Program-made: the position numbers and the translations under genes
Shown here: positions 8,727 through 17,063 of the stretch, one piece after another
How positions within the stretch are numbered: the first letter of the stretch is position 1
How the letters are laid out: each line of letters opens with the position of its first letter
Source: Bryobacterales bacterium
GTDB lineage: Bacteria; Acidobacteriota; Terriglobia; Bryobacterales; Bryobacteraceae
DNA: 62,740 nt
Reading direction: 5' to 3'
Assembly: GCA_020847975.1 (NCBI GenBank)
Contig: JADLBD010000064.1
Span: 1 to 62,740 of the forward strand
The notes under the pieces: model-generated
What the model was told of the DNA's origin: nothing
Databases searched by the model: none
The model's input: the letters and a program-made list of their open reading frames with translations, nothing else

Positions 8727-9614
8727 ATGCTGCATCGCTTCCTGGAGCCGAGAGTACTTGCCGGCATTTCCGATCTGGAACTGGTGGCGAAGACCGTGGT
8801 GGACGGGTTCATCGCGGGTCTGCACCGCTCGCCGGATTTCGGGTTCAGCCAGGAGTTTGCCGAATACCGGCAGTACAGCCCGGGCGACGATCTGCGGTAC
8901 GTGGACTGGAACGTGTACGCACGCACGGAGCGCGCTTATTTGAAGCGGTACCGGGGCGAGACGAACACGCAGGTGACGATTCTGCTGGACGCGAGCGCGT
9001 CGATGGGATTCACTTCGCACACGGTGAGCAAGATCGACTACGCGCGGTATCTGGCGGCCTCGCTGTGCTACCTGGCGCTGCATCAGCGGGACGCCTGCGG
9101 GCTGATCGTGTTCGACGACGAGGTGCGGAACTACGTGCAGCCGAGGTCGCGGCAGGGACAGTTGGCGCGGCTGCTGCATGCCGTGGAGAAAGCCGAACCC
9201 GCGGCGCGGACGGACTATTCGAAGCCGTTCTTCCATTTCCAGCAGTACCACTTCCGGCGCGGGATGGCGATTGTCATTTCCGATTTCTACGCTCCGCCGG
9301 AGACGGTGGTGAAGGCGATTGAGCCGCTGCGGTTCAAGGGGAACGAGGTGGTGCTGTTCCACATTCTCGACCCGGAAGAGCTGCACCCGAAGTTCCGGGA
9401 GCCGGTGATTCTGATCGACATGGAGACGCAGGATTCGCTGGAGGTCTCGCCGGATTACGCCAATGTGGAATACCGGCAGAAGATCACCAAACATATTGAG
9501 GAACTGGGCAGCAAGGCGCGCGCGGCGGGAATGGACTACCACGTGGTAGACACGTCGCGGCCGCTCGATGAGGCGCTGCGGGAGTACTTTGTGATCCGGC
9601 AGGGGAGGATCTGA
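8727..9614 (+). CDS. DUF58 domain protein (vWA-like partner of MoxR)
   Basis: A 295-residue soluble protein of the DUF58 family. The hallmark segment YSPGDDLRYVDWNVYART is present near residues 50-68, and a vWA-like strand with DASASM (MIDAS DxSxS) follows near residue 90. DUF58 proteins almost always accompany MoxR ATPases and are thought to be their direct binding partners. The stop overlaps the start of the BatA-like gene (TGATG), so the two are probably translated together. It has no signal peptide or membrane segment, so it should be cytoplasmic. Confidence 0.93.
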   Translation: MLHRFLEPRVLAGISDLELVAKTVVDGFIAGLHRSPDFGFSQEFAEYRQYSPGDDLRYVDWNVYARTERAYLKRYRGETNTQVTILLDASASMGFTSHTVSKIDYARYLAASLCYLALHQRDACGLIVFDDEVRNYVQPRSRQGQLARLLHAVEKAEPAARTDYSKPFFHFQQYHFRRGMAIVISDFYAPPETVVKAIEPLRFKGNEVVLFHILDPEELHPKFREPVILIDMETQDSLEVSPDYANVEYRQKITKHIEELGSKARAAGMDYHVVDTSRPLDEALREYFVIRQGRI

Positions 9615-11617
9615 TGGGTTTTCTGTCTCCCTGGTTTCTGGCGGGTCTGGCGGCGCTCGGGCTGCCGCTGTGGCTGCACCTGCTGCAACAGCACAAAACG
9701 ACGCCGAAACATTTCAGTTCGCTGATGTTTTTCGAGCGGCGGACGCAGAGTTCCATCAAGCACCGGCGGCTGAAGTACCTGCTTCTGCTGGCGGCGCGGC
9801 TGCTGCTGTTGTTTCTGATCGTGCTTGCCTTCGCGGCGCCCTATATCCGGCATTCGGGAGTCTTCGCGACGGCGGGGCGGAAGCTGGTGGTGGTGGCGGT
9901 GGACAATTCCTTCAGCATGCGGGTGGGGGACAGGCTGGCGCGGGCAAAGCGGGAGGCGGTGAGCGTTCTCTCTTCGCGCGGGCAGCGGGACGCGGCGCAG
10001 GTTCTGACGGTGGGCGCCACGGTTCATGCGCTGACACAGCCCACGACGGAGACAGGCGAGTTGCGGGCGGCGGTGGAGAGCATCCAGCCATCCGATTCAC
10101 GAAGTTCCTATGGGGAACTGGCGCGGGCGCTGCGGTCGATCGAGCAATCGGCGAAGATTCCGGTGGAAGTGCACCTCATCAGCGACATGCAGAAATCGTC
10201 GCTTCCCCCGGCGTTCAGCGATCTGCGGGTGGGGCCGTCGACGCACCTGATTCTGCATCCGATGGCCGACCGGACGGAGGCGAACTACGCGGTGGAGAAC
10301 GTGACCGCTCCAAAGAGCGTGTTCGATCCGAAGAAGGCGCGGGTGACGGCGGTGATCGCGGCTTACAACGCTCCGGCGGCCAAACGGACGGTGTCGCTGC
10401 TGGTGAATGGAAAGACGGTGGGGAACAAGACGGTGGACGTGCCTCAGAATGGACGCGCCTCGGTGGAGTTCGTAGGCATGGATGCGAACTATGGCTTCAA
10501 CAAAGCGGATGTTCACATCGATTCGGCGGATTCGCTGGCCGGGGACGACAATTTTTATTTCGCCGTCGAGCGCTCGGATCCGCGGCGGGTATTGTTCGTG
10601 CACGAAGAGGGGAAGACGCGCGGGCTTCTGTACTACAAGGCAGCGCTCGAATCGGCATCCGAGGGGGCTTTCGTGGTGGATGCGGTGACATCCAACCAGG
10701 CGGCGAACGTTGCGCCCAACAAGTACGGGTTCGTGGTGCTTTCCGATGTAGGCGGTTTGGCGGGGACGTTTGAAGAGGCGCTGAAGACGTACGTGCGCGG
10801 GGGGGGCGCGGTGCTGGTGGCGGCGGGTCCGGCATCGGCGGGGCGGTTGCGGCTGCCGGTGTATGACGAGGCGGTGCGGGAATCGCGGTATGCCTCGCGC
10901 GCTGGAGAGCGTTTTCTGGTGGTGGGCGCGATGGACGTGACGCATCCGGTGCTGCGGGCCACGGGACGCTGGGAGAACGTGAAGTTCTACCAGGCGATCA
11001 AAGCGGATGTGGGGCAGGGACGGGTGCTGGCGCGGTTGAGCGACGATACGCCGCTGCTGGTGGAGAAGAAATTGGGGGAGGGTCACGTGATGTTGTTCAC
11101 TTCGACCCTGGACAACATTTCGAACGACTTTCCGCTGCACACGAGCTTTGTGCCGTTCGTCGAGCAAAGCGCGCGATACCTGGTAGGCGCGGAAGTGAGA
11201 CCGTCGGCGTACACGGTGGATTCGAATGTCGAGTTGCGTTCGGAGAAGGGTTTGGGGACGGTGGAGGTTCTCGACCCCAAGGGGAAGCGGGCGTTGAGCC
11301 TGCGCGAAGCGACGACGGCGCAGAGTTTTCTTTTGACGGAGACAGGGTTTTACGACGTGAACCGCGCCAATGAGCGCCATGAACTGGTGGCGGTGAATGC
11401 CGACCGGAAGGAATCCGATTTGGAGACGGCCTCGAAGGAGACGCTGGCGTTGTGGCAGGGGACGGGTTCACAACCTGCTCCCGCGGGGACGCTGGAGGCG
11501 GAGCAGCAGCAGAATGCCGGCTTGTGGTGGTACGTGTTGCTGGCTGCTATGCTGGTGGCGCTGGCGGAATCGATACTCGCCAGCCGGCATTTGAGCGCGG
11601 AGCCTGGTGAAGCGTAA
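9614..11617 (+). CDS. BatA-like membrane protein with vWA domain
   Basis: The 667-residue product begins with the BatA N-terminal domain (MGFLSPWFLAGLAALGLPLW, then a HLLQQHKTTPKHFSSLMFF segment) and a second membrane helix at about residues 55-77. A vWA domain follows, with MIDAS residues D97, S99 and S101. The middle part contains a GATase-like segment (RRVLFVHEEG, then GFVVLSDVGGL and TYVRGGGAVLVAAG) similar to the other vWA protein in the operon. A last transmembrane helix near residue 640 anchors the C-terminus, so most of the chain is periplasmic. BatA-type proteins form membrane complexes with MoxR and DUF58 partners. The next gene starts 54 bases downstream. Confidence 0.88.
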   Translation: MGFLSPWFLAGLAALGLPLWLHLLQQHKTTPKHFSSLMFFERRTQSSIKHRRLKYLLLLAARLLLLFLIVLAFAAPYIRHSGVFATAGRKLVVVAVDNSFSMRVGDRLARAKREAVSVLSSRGQRDAAQVLTVGATVHALTQPTTETGELRAAVESIQPSDSRSSYGELARALRSIEQSAKIPVEVHLISDMQKSSLPPAFSDLRVGPSTHLILHPMADRTEANYAVENVTAPKSVFDPKKARVTAVIAAYNAPAAKRTVSLLVNGKTVGNKTVDVPQNGRASVEFVGMDANYGFNKADVHIDSADSLAGDDNFYFAVERSDPRRVLFVHEEGKTRGLLYYKAALESASEGAFVVDAVTSNQAANVAPNKYGFVVLSDVGGLAGTFEEALKTYVRGGGAVLVAAGPASAGRLRLPVYDEAVRESRYASRAGERFLVVGAMDVTHPVLRATGRWENVKFYQAIKADVGQGRVLARLSDDTPLLVEKKLGEGHVMLFTSTLDNISNDFPLHTSFVPFVEQSARYLVGAEVRPSAYTVDSNVELRSEKGLGTVEVLDPKGKRALSLREATTAQSFLLTETGFYDVNRANERHELVAVNADRKESDLETASKETLALWQGTGSQPAPAGTLEAEQQQNAGLWWYVLLAAMLVALAESILASRHLSAEPGEA

Positions 11618-11671
11618 GGGGGAGAGTGCAGGATTTCGGATAGTAAGGTCTACTAGAGTAAGGGGGACCGG

Positions 11672-14600
11672 ATGAGCGCCTTTGACCAACTGGAAGGGTA
11701 TCTACGTTCCGTAGAGCGGCGTTTGCGCATGATGGCGTTGACGCAAGGGGCTGCCATCACCGCGGTGAGCGCGCTGGTGGCTACGGTGCTGCTGGTGATG
11801 ATCGTCAACGGCTACGCCTTTTCCGAGCGCAGCCTGCAGTGGGCGCGCTTCGCCCTGTTTCTCTCCCTGGCGCTGGCAGTAGGGTTCGGCATTCTGGCTC
11901 CATTGCTGCGCCTGAACGCCAGGCGCGCGGCGCGCGGGGCGGAATCGAAGTTCCCGGAGTTTGAAGAACGGCTGCTGACCTTTGCCGAGCGCAAGGACGA
12001 GGTGAAGGAGAATCCCTTCTTCGAACTGCTGGCGCAGGACACGGTGGAAGTGGCGCGGCGGGCAGAGCCGGCGATTCTTGTGCCCGCGGTTCGGCTGGCG
12101 GCATTTCTGGTGGCTGCTGTGCTGGCGACGGGCGTGCTGGTGTGGCTGACGACATCGGGGCCCGGATACTGGGGCCATGGCGCGTCGCTCCTATGGGCCG
12201 GGACGCCGCGAGACTCACAGCCGTTTTACGACATCAAGGTGACGCCGGGCGATCACAAGGTGCGGCGCCGGACCGATCAGATGATCACGGCCCAACTGAT
12301 GGGCTTCCAGACCTCGATGGTGCGGTTGTTCGCGCGCTATAACGGCGCGACGAAATGGGAACAGGTGCGGATGCTGCCGCAGCCGGCCGGGGCGGGGTAC
12401 GAATTTCTGTTCGCGGGGCTGCCGGAATCGGTGGACTACTATGTGGAGGCGGGTGCGATCCGGTCGAAGCAGCACCGGCTGACGGTGGTGGATTTGCCGG
12501 GGATCAAGAAGGTCCGGGTGAGCTACAAGTATCCATCGTGGTCCGGCATGCGGGATGTTTCCGAAGAAGGCAGCGGAGACTTGCGCGCCGTAGCGGGAAC
12601 GGACGCGGAGGTTGCTTTTCTCACGGATAAGCCGCTGAAGGACGGGGTCCTTGTCTTGGACAACGACAAGAGGATCGAGTTGAAGGCGGCGGAAGGCGGC
12701 TGGATGACGGCGCACGTGAAGATCGGGAAGGACGGGATGTATCACGTGGCGGCGATCGACGGCGGCGAAGAGGTGCGCATCAGCGAAGACTTCTTTATCG
12801 AGGCGAAGCAGGAGACGCCTCCGGTGGTGAAACTGGTTCGCCCGCGCGGAGATGCGCGGGTGAGTCCGATCGAGGAAGTGGACATCGAGGTGCAGGCGGA
12901 CGATGATTTCGCGCTACAGGACGTGGCGTTGAAGTATTCGGTGAACGGCGGCGCCGAGCAGACGGTGAACATGCTTGCGAAGAAGGGTGCGCCGTCGTCC
13001 ACGGGGAAGACGACGATATCACTCGAAGATTTCAAGCTGGCGCCGGGCGACGTGGTGAGCCTGTACGCGGTAGCGAAGGATGCGCTCTCGACGAGCCAGA
13101 CGGACATGATGTTCCTCGAAGCGGTGCCGTATGAATACGAGTTCACGCAGTCGCAGCAGATGGGCGGCGGCGGAGGCGGCGCGGGCGAGGAGCAGCAGCG
13201 GATTTCCGCGCGGCAGAAGGAGATCATCGCGGCAACGTGGAACCAGTTGCGGGATAAGAGCAACGACAAGGCAGCGGCGGCGGAGAACGCGAAGTTCCTT
13301 TCCGAAGTGCAGGGCAAGCTGCGGGATCAGGCGACATCGCTGGCGCGGCGCATGAAGAGCCGCGAGCTTTCGGGAACGAACAACCAGTTCAAGAGCTTTG
13401 CGCAGGATATGGAGAAGGCTTCCGAGGCGATGGGAGTTGCGGCGGACAAGCTGAAGGGGCAGGGCTGGAAGGATGCGCTGCCGAGCGAGCAGAAGGCCCT
13501 CCAGCACCTGTTGCGGGCCGAGGCGACGTTCCGGGAGATCCAGGTGGCGTTCGGGCAACAGGGCGGCGGAGGCGGTGGCGGCGGCGGCCGGGACCTGGCC
13601 TCGCTGTTCGATCTCGAGTTGGATACCGAGAAGAACCAGTACGAAACCGGGCAGCAGAATTCCTCCGGAGAACAGCGGCAGAAGGAGATTGACGAAGCTC
13701 TCCAGAAGCTGGAGCAACTGGCGCGGCGGCAGAAAGAACTCGCCGAGCAGATGAAGAAGAACCAGAAGGATACCCCGCAGCAGCGATGGCAGCAGGAGAT
13801 GCTGCGGCGGGAAGCCGAACAGCTTCAGAAACAGATGGAGCAGTTGACTCGAGGCCAGCAGGGGCAACAGGGTCAGCAGGGCCAGCAGGGTCAGCAATCG
13901 GCATCGGCTTCGAACGGGCAGGGTTCGCAGAGCAGCCAACAGCAGCAACAGGAGCGGATGCGGCAGCAGATGGAGCGGATGCGCCAGAGGAGCAACGGCT
14001 CCGGCGGCGGCATTGATCCACGCGTGGAGCGGGCCATCGAGCGGCTGAAGCAGGCGACCGAAGACATGCGGCGGAACGGCGGCGAGCAGGGCGATGCCGG
14101 CTCGAGACGCGCGGCCGAGCGGTTGGAGGAAGCCAAAGACCTGCTATCGTCGCTGCGGAAGCAGGAGGCGTCGGGCCAGGTGTCGGACCTCGCGAACAAG
14201 GCCGAGGAACTGGCGAACCGGCAACGCGAGATGCAGAATCAGTTGCGGCAGATGTTCGGGCAAGGGCAGGACCCGAACGACATGCGGCAGTTTACGGAGA
14301 ATCTGCGCAAAGGCCAGCAACTGGCTCAGGAAAAGGAGAAAATGCTGAGCGAGTTGCAGAAGCTGGAGCGCGACATGCAGCAGGCGGCGCGGGACCTGGC
14401 GGGGACGAGCCGGCAGACGTCGTCGAAGATCCGGGAAGCGCTGGGGCAGATGCAGGGCGAGGAACTGGCCACGCGGATGAAGCTCGGGGCGGAGTGGCTG
14501 AAGCGGGGAATCGGCTCGGCTACGTACATGCGGGAGCAGCCGGTGACCGCGGGCATGGAAAAACTGCGGGACGGGTTGCGGCAGGCGCAGCAGCAGATGG

Positions 14601-15454
14601 AAAAGGACGGCCAAGGCCAAGCCGCGGGCGGAGAGGACCTGGAGAAAGCGTTGTCGCGAGTGGAGAAGCTCCGGGCGCAGTTGCAGCAGTTCTCGCAGCA
14701 GCGCGGCCAGCAGGGTCAGCAAGGCCAGCAGGGACAGCAAGGTCAGCAAGGTCAGCAAGGTCAGCAAGGCCAACGCGGTCAGCAAGGGGAGCAGGGGCAA
14801 CAGGGTGGCCAGCAAGGCCAACAATCGGGCAGCCAGCAGGGCCAACAAGGGCAACAGGGACAGCAGGGCCAGCGCGGACAGCAGGGCCAACAAGGCCAGC
14901 AAGGTCAGCAAGGGCAACAGGGCCAGGGACAAGGCCAGGGTATGGGCCAGGGCGGCGACTGGCAGCGTGGGCAGATCGGACAGCGCGGATATGGCAATGA
15001 CAATGGCCGGATGCAGCCTGGAACACGCGAGCAGGGCGGCTATCGCCAGTACGGATACAGCGCCTTGAACGATGGGAGTCTGCAAGGTCCGTGGGGAGCG
15101 CTGCCGCCGGAAGGGCAGCGCGGATTGGAGACGGCCTATCGCGAAGGGCTGCGGGACCTGAACCAGTTGCGTCAGTCGCTCACGCCGGACAACGCCGAGA
15201 CAGCGAAGGAGATTCAGGACCTCATCCGGCAAATGCAACAACTCGATCCTTCGCGGTTTCCAGGCAATCCGCTGCTGATTGAGCGGATCCGGGCGCAGGT
15301 GCTGCCGAACCTGGAACAACTGGAGATCCAGTTACGGCGGCAGTTGGACGAGAAGAACGGCGGACAAGTGCGGGCGACCAGTCCGGACTCGATCCCGGCG
15401 GGATACGCGGATGCGGTGGCGGAATATTTCCGGAAGCTGAGCCAGGGGAAATAG
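11672..15454 (+). CDS. DUF4175-like large membrane protein with Gln-rich and Gly-Gln-Gln repeats
   Basis: At 1260 residues this is the largest protein of the operon. Two membrane helices near residues 25-75 and one near 145-165 precede an Ig-like extracytoplasmic region and then long, charged coiled-coil stretches rich in Glu, Gln and Lys. This matches the DUF4175 family seen beside MoxR, BatA and DUF4159 genes. Low-complexity sections include a short GQQ run near residue 728 and a long run at about 1010-1091, where glycine recurs every third residue. The C-terminal 120 residues are again a structured, helical segment. It probably forms an extended periplasmic scaffold. The repeats are hard to sequence, so the exact length deserves care. 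Confidence 0.82.
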   Translation: MSAFDQLEGYLRSVERRLRMMALTQGAAITAVSALVATVLLVMIVNGYAFSERSLQWARFALFLSLALAVGFGILAPLLRLNARRAARGAESKFPEFEERLLTFAERKDEVKENPFFELLAQDTVEVARRAEPAILVPAVRLAAFLVAAVLATGVLVWLTTSGPGYWGHGASLLWAGTPRDSQPFYDIKVTPGDHKVRRRTDQMITAQLMGFQTSMVRLFARYNGATKWEQVRMLPQPAGAGYEFLFAGLPESVDYYVEAGAIRSKQHRLTVVDLPGIKKVRVSYKYPSWSGMRDVSEEGSGDLRAVAGTDAEVAFLTDKPLKDGVLVLDNDKRIELKAAEGGWMTAHVKIGKDGMYHVAAIDGGEEVRISEDFFIEAKQETPPVVKLVRPRGDARVSPIEEVDIEVQADDDFALQDVALKYSVNGGAEQTVNMLAKKGAPSSTGKTTISLEDFKLAPGDVVSLYAVAKDALSTSQTDMMFLEAVPYEYEFTQSQQMGGGGGGAGEEQQRISARQKEIIAATWNQLRDKSNDKAAAAENAKFLSEVQGKLRDQATSLARRMKSRELSGTNNQFKSFAQDMEKASEAMGVAADKLKGQGWKDALPSEQKALQHLLRAEATFREIQVAFGQQGGGGGGGGGRDLASLFDLELDTEKNQYETGQQNSSGEQRQKEIDEALQKLEQLARRQKELAEQMKKNQKDTPQQRWQQEMLRREAEQLQKQMEQLTRGQQGQQGQQGQQGQQSASASNGQGSQSSQQQQQERMRQQMERMRQRSNGSGGGIDPRVERAIERLKQATEDMRRNGGEQGDAGSRRAAERLEEAKDLLSSLRKQEASGQVSDLANKAEELANRQREMQNQLRQMFGQGQDPNDMRQFTENLRKGQQLAQEKEKMLSELQKLERDMQQAARDLAGTSRQTSSKIREALGQMQGEELATRMKLGAEWLKRGIGSATYMREQPVTAGMEKLRDGLRQAQQQMEKDGQGQAAGGEDLEKALSRVEKLRAQLQQFSQQRGQQGQQGQQGQQGQQGQQGQQGQRGQQGEQGQQGGQQGQQSGSQQGQQGQQGQQGQRGQQGQQGQQGQQGQQGQGQGQGMGQGGDWQRGQIGQRGYGNDNGRMQPGTREQGGYRQYGYSALNDGSLQGPWGALPPEGQRGLETAYREGLRDLNQLRQSLTPDNAETAKEIQDLIRQMQQLDPSRFPGNPLLIERIRAQVLPNLEQLEIQLRRQLDEKNGGQVRATSPDSIPAGYADAVAEYFRKLSQGK
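14703..14950 (+). repeat. Gly-Gln-Gln coding repeat (9-base unit)
   Basis: Within the DUF4175-like gene a nine-base unit close to GGYCAGCAR is repeated about two dozen times with synonymous third-position changes and a few interruptions (GQR, GEQ, SGS). The product has Gly at every third position, that is Gly-X-Y with X and Y mostly Gln. Synonymous variation between units argues for selection on the protein rather than a very recent slippage expansion. Confidence 0.85.
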
Positions 15455-15551
15455 AGCCAGGGTTTTTCCGATTGAAATAGAGGACGGGGCATAGTAACAT
15501 CGGGAAGCATTTCCCTCTGGCAGGTGTGCAAGTCCGACCCCGCCGAAGCAA

Positions 15552-15571
15552 ATCGAGCGGATTCGCTCGAT
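15552..15571 (+). promoter_or_regulatory. Leader hairpin upstream of the collagen-like gene
   Basis: A perfect eight-base-pair stem (ATCGAGCG/CGCTCGAT) with the loop GATT lies 26 bases before the start codon of the collagen-like gene. A GAAGGAAG ribosome-binding stretch follows it at about 15579-15586. No run of T follows, so it does not look like a terminator for the operon upstream; a role in leader stability or regulation is inference. Confidence 0.4.
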
Positions 15572-15597
15572 AATCAATCGAAGGAAGATAACCCAAG

Positions 15598-17007
15598 ATG
15601 CTGATTCGCATCGCTCGAAACGGAGCGCTATTGCTTGCCGTCAGTGCGATTCTATCCCCTGTTGGCCTCGCCCAATCGGTGGAACTTCGCAACTGGCCCA
15701 CGCCGTTATATTGGTCGCCGGATGAGGGTCTGGCCGGATCGAAGACCGATCGCGGGGCGGCCATCACCGGACAGTTGCCGCTGGTGGCAGTGACGCCATG
15801 CCGGGTCATGGATACGCGGCCTGAGTATGCCGGGCTGGGATTCAGCGGCGCTTTCGGCGCCCCGGCGATTGCCGGAGGGCAGAAGCGCGACGTTCCGATA
15901 CCGCTGGGCAATTGTGGAATTCCCGGGGGCGCGCGGGCCTATTCGCTGAATATCACGGTAGTGCCGCATGGGCCGCTCCAGTACCTGACGGCGTGGCCGG
16001 CGGGGGGCACGCAACCGAACGTATCGACGCTGAATTCGTTCGAGGGCAAGATTGTGGCCAATGCGGCGATCGTTCCCACGGGGAGCGGCGGCGCGATTTC
16101 GATTTTTGCCACGAACACCACGGATGTGATTGTGGACATCAATGGCTACTACGTGGACTTGAGCGGGAACGGGATTGTGGGTCCGACGGGTCCGGCGGGT
16201 CCGGTGGGTCCGCAGGGGTCCACAGGGGCCACGGGTCCGGCTGGTCCGACGGGGGCGGCGAGTACGGTACCAGGTCCTACAGGGCCGACGGGGCCGGCGG
16301 GCGCAACAGGTGCGGCAGGTCCGGCGGGTGCGACAGGGCCGGCGGGTCCAACGGGACCGGCGGGTGCGACCGGGGCGACGGGACCGGCGGGGCCAGCGGG
16401 GCCAACCGGGGCGACAGGGCCGGCAGGGCCAGCGGGGCCAACCGGTGCGACGGGTTCGACGGGGCCGGCGGGTCCAGCGGGACCAACCGGTGCGACGGGT
16501 TCGGCGGGGCCAGCGGGACCAACCGGTGCGACGGGTTCGACGGGGCCGGCGGGACCAATCGGTCAGGTGGGTCCGACAGGTCCAACCGGGCCAACGGGGC
16601 CGGGGATTACGACGTTCGGCTACGTCTATCAATTGGCGACGATAGCGTCGGCCACGGTGGTTGGGGGAGCGGACGTGCCGTTCAGCAATAACGGACCTCT
16701 GTCCAGTATCTTTCACACCGCCGGGATGGCGGTGATCGTAGTTCCGGCTTCGGGTACCTATGAAATCCTGTACGGCGTCAACATCACGGCGGGCGTCGGC
16801 AGCGCGATCGCGGTGGCCGTGAACGGCACCGTGGACGCGTCGACAAATAGGACCACTCTGGTAGCCGTAGGGCAGAATGCCGGGCGGGCGATGCTCACAC
16901 TCGCCGCGGGCGATGTGATTACCTTGCGGAACAATAGCGCCGTACCGTTCACGACGGATCTGGCTCCTGGCGTAGGGGGCCAATTGACAGTGAAGTTGCT
17001 GAACTGA
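15598..17007 (+). CDS. Secreted collagen-like protein with BclA-type C-terminal domain
   Basis: The 469-residue protein begins with a signal peptide ([20 protein letters not shown]). Residues of about 60-185 form a beta-rich domain of a kind also found in actinobacterial cell-surface proteins, with CRVMDTRP at its start and [11 protein letters not shown] at its end. Residues 195-336 are Gly-X-Y collagen repeats, mostly GPT, GPA and GAT, with one interruption (STVPG). The last 130 residues resemble the BclA C-terminal TNF/C1q-like domain of Bacillus exosporium collagen: [24 protein letters not shown] and [13 protein letters not shown] are typical. A trimeric surface filament is the likely form. 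It is transcribed in the same direction as the MoxR operon, 143 bases downstream. Confidence 0.85.
   Translation: MLIRIARNGALLLAVSAILSPVGLAQSVELRNWPTPLYWSPDEGLAGSKTDRGAAITGQLPLVAVTPCRVMDTRPEYAGLGFSGAFGAPAIAGGQKRDVPIPLGNCGIPGGARAYSLNITVVPHGPLQYLTAWPAGGTQPNVSTLNSFEGKIVANAAIVPTGSGGAISIFATNTTDVIVDINGYYVDLSGNGIVGPTGPAGPVGPQGSTGATGPAGPTGAASTVPGPTGPTGPAGATGAAGPAGATGPAGPTGPAGATGATGPAGPAGPTGATGPAGPAGPTGATGSTGPAGPAGPTGATGSAGPAGPTGATGSTGPAGPIGQVGPTGPTGPTGPGITTFGYVYQLATIASATVVGGADVPFSNNGPLSSIFHTAGMAVIVVPASGTYEILYGVNITAGVGSAIAVAVNGTVDASTNRTTLVAVGQNAGRAMLTLAAGDVITLRNNSAVPFTTDLAPGVGGQLTVKLLN
16180..16605 (+). repeat. Collagen Gly-X-Y coding repeats
   Basis: This stretch of 142 codons encodes collagen triplets. 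The DNA is internally repetitive: blocks built from GGTCCGACG, GGTCCGGCG and GGTGCGACG alternate, and a block of about 45 bases encoding [15 protein letters not shown] recurs nearly unchanged around 16430-16550. Such arrays commonly vary in copy number between strains by slippage. Confidence 0.9.
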
Positions 17008-17014
17008 TCGCTCG

Positions 17015-17047
17015 AAAAAGCCGTGCCGGCATAAGCGCCGGCGCGGC
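17015..17047 (-). terminator. Intrinsic terminator of the fumarase gene
   Basis: Read on the minus strand, an 11-base-pair GC-rich stem (GCCGCGCCGGC pairing with GCCGGCACGGC, one G-T pair, loop GCTTAT) is followed by CTTTTTCG. It lies just downstream of the fumarase stop codon at 17064 and 8 bases beyond the end of the convergent collagen-like gene. The T-run is only on the minus-strand side, so it should mainly stop fumarase transcripts. Confidence 0.7.
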
Positions 17048-17063
17048 AGTTGGAAAGCCCGTC

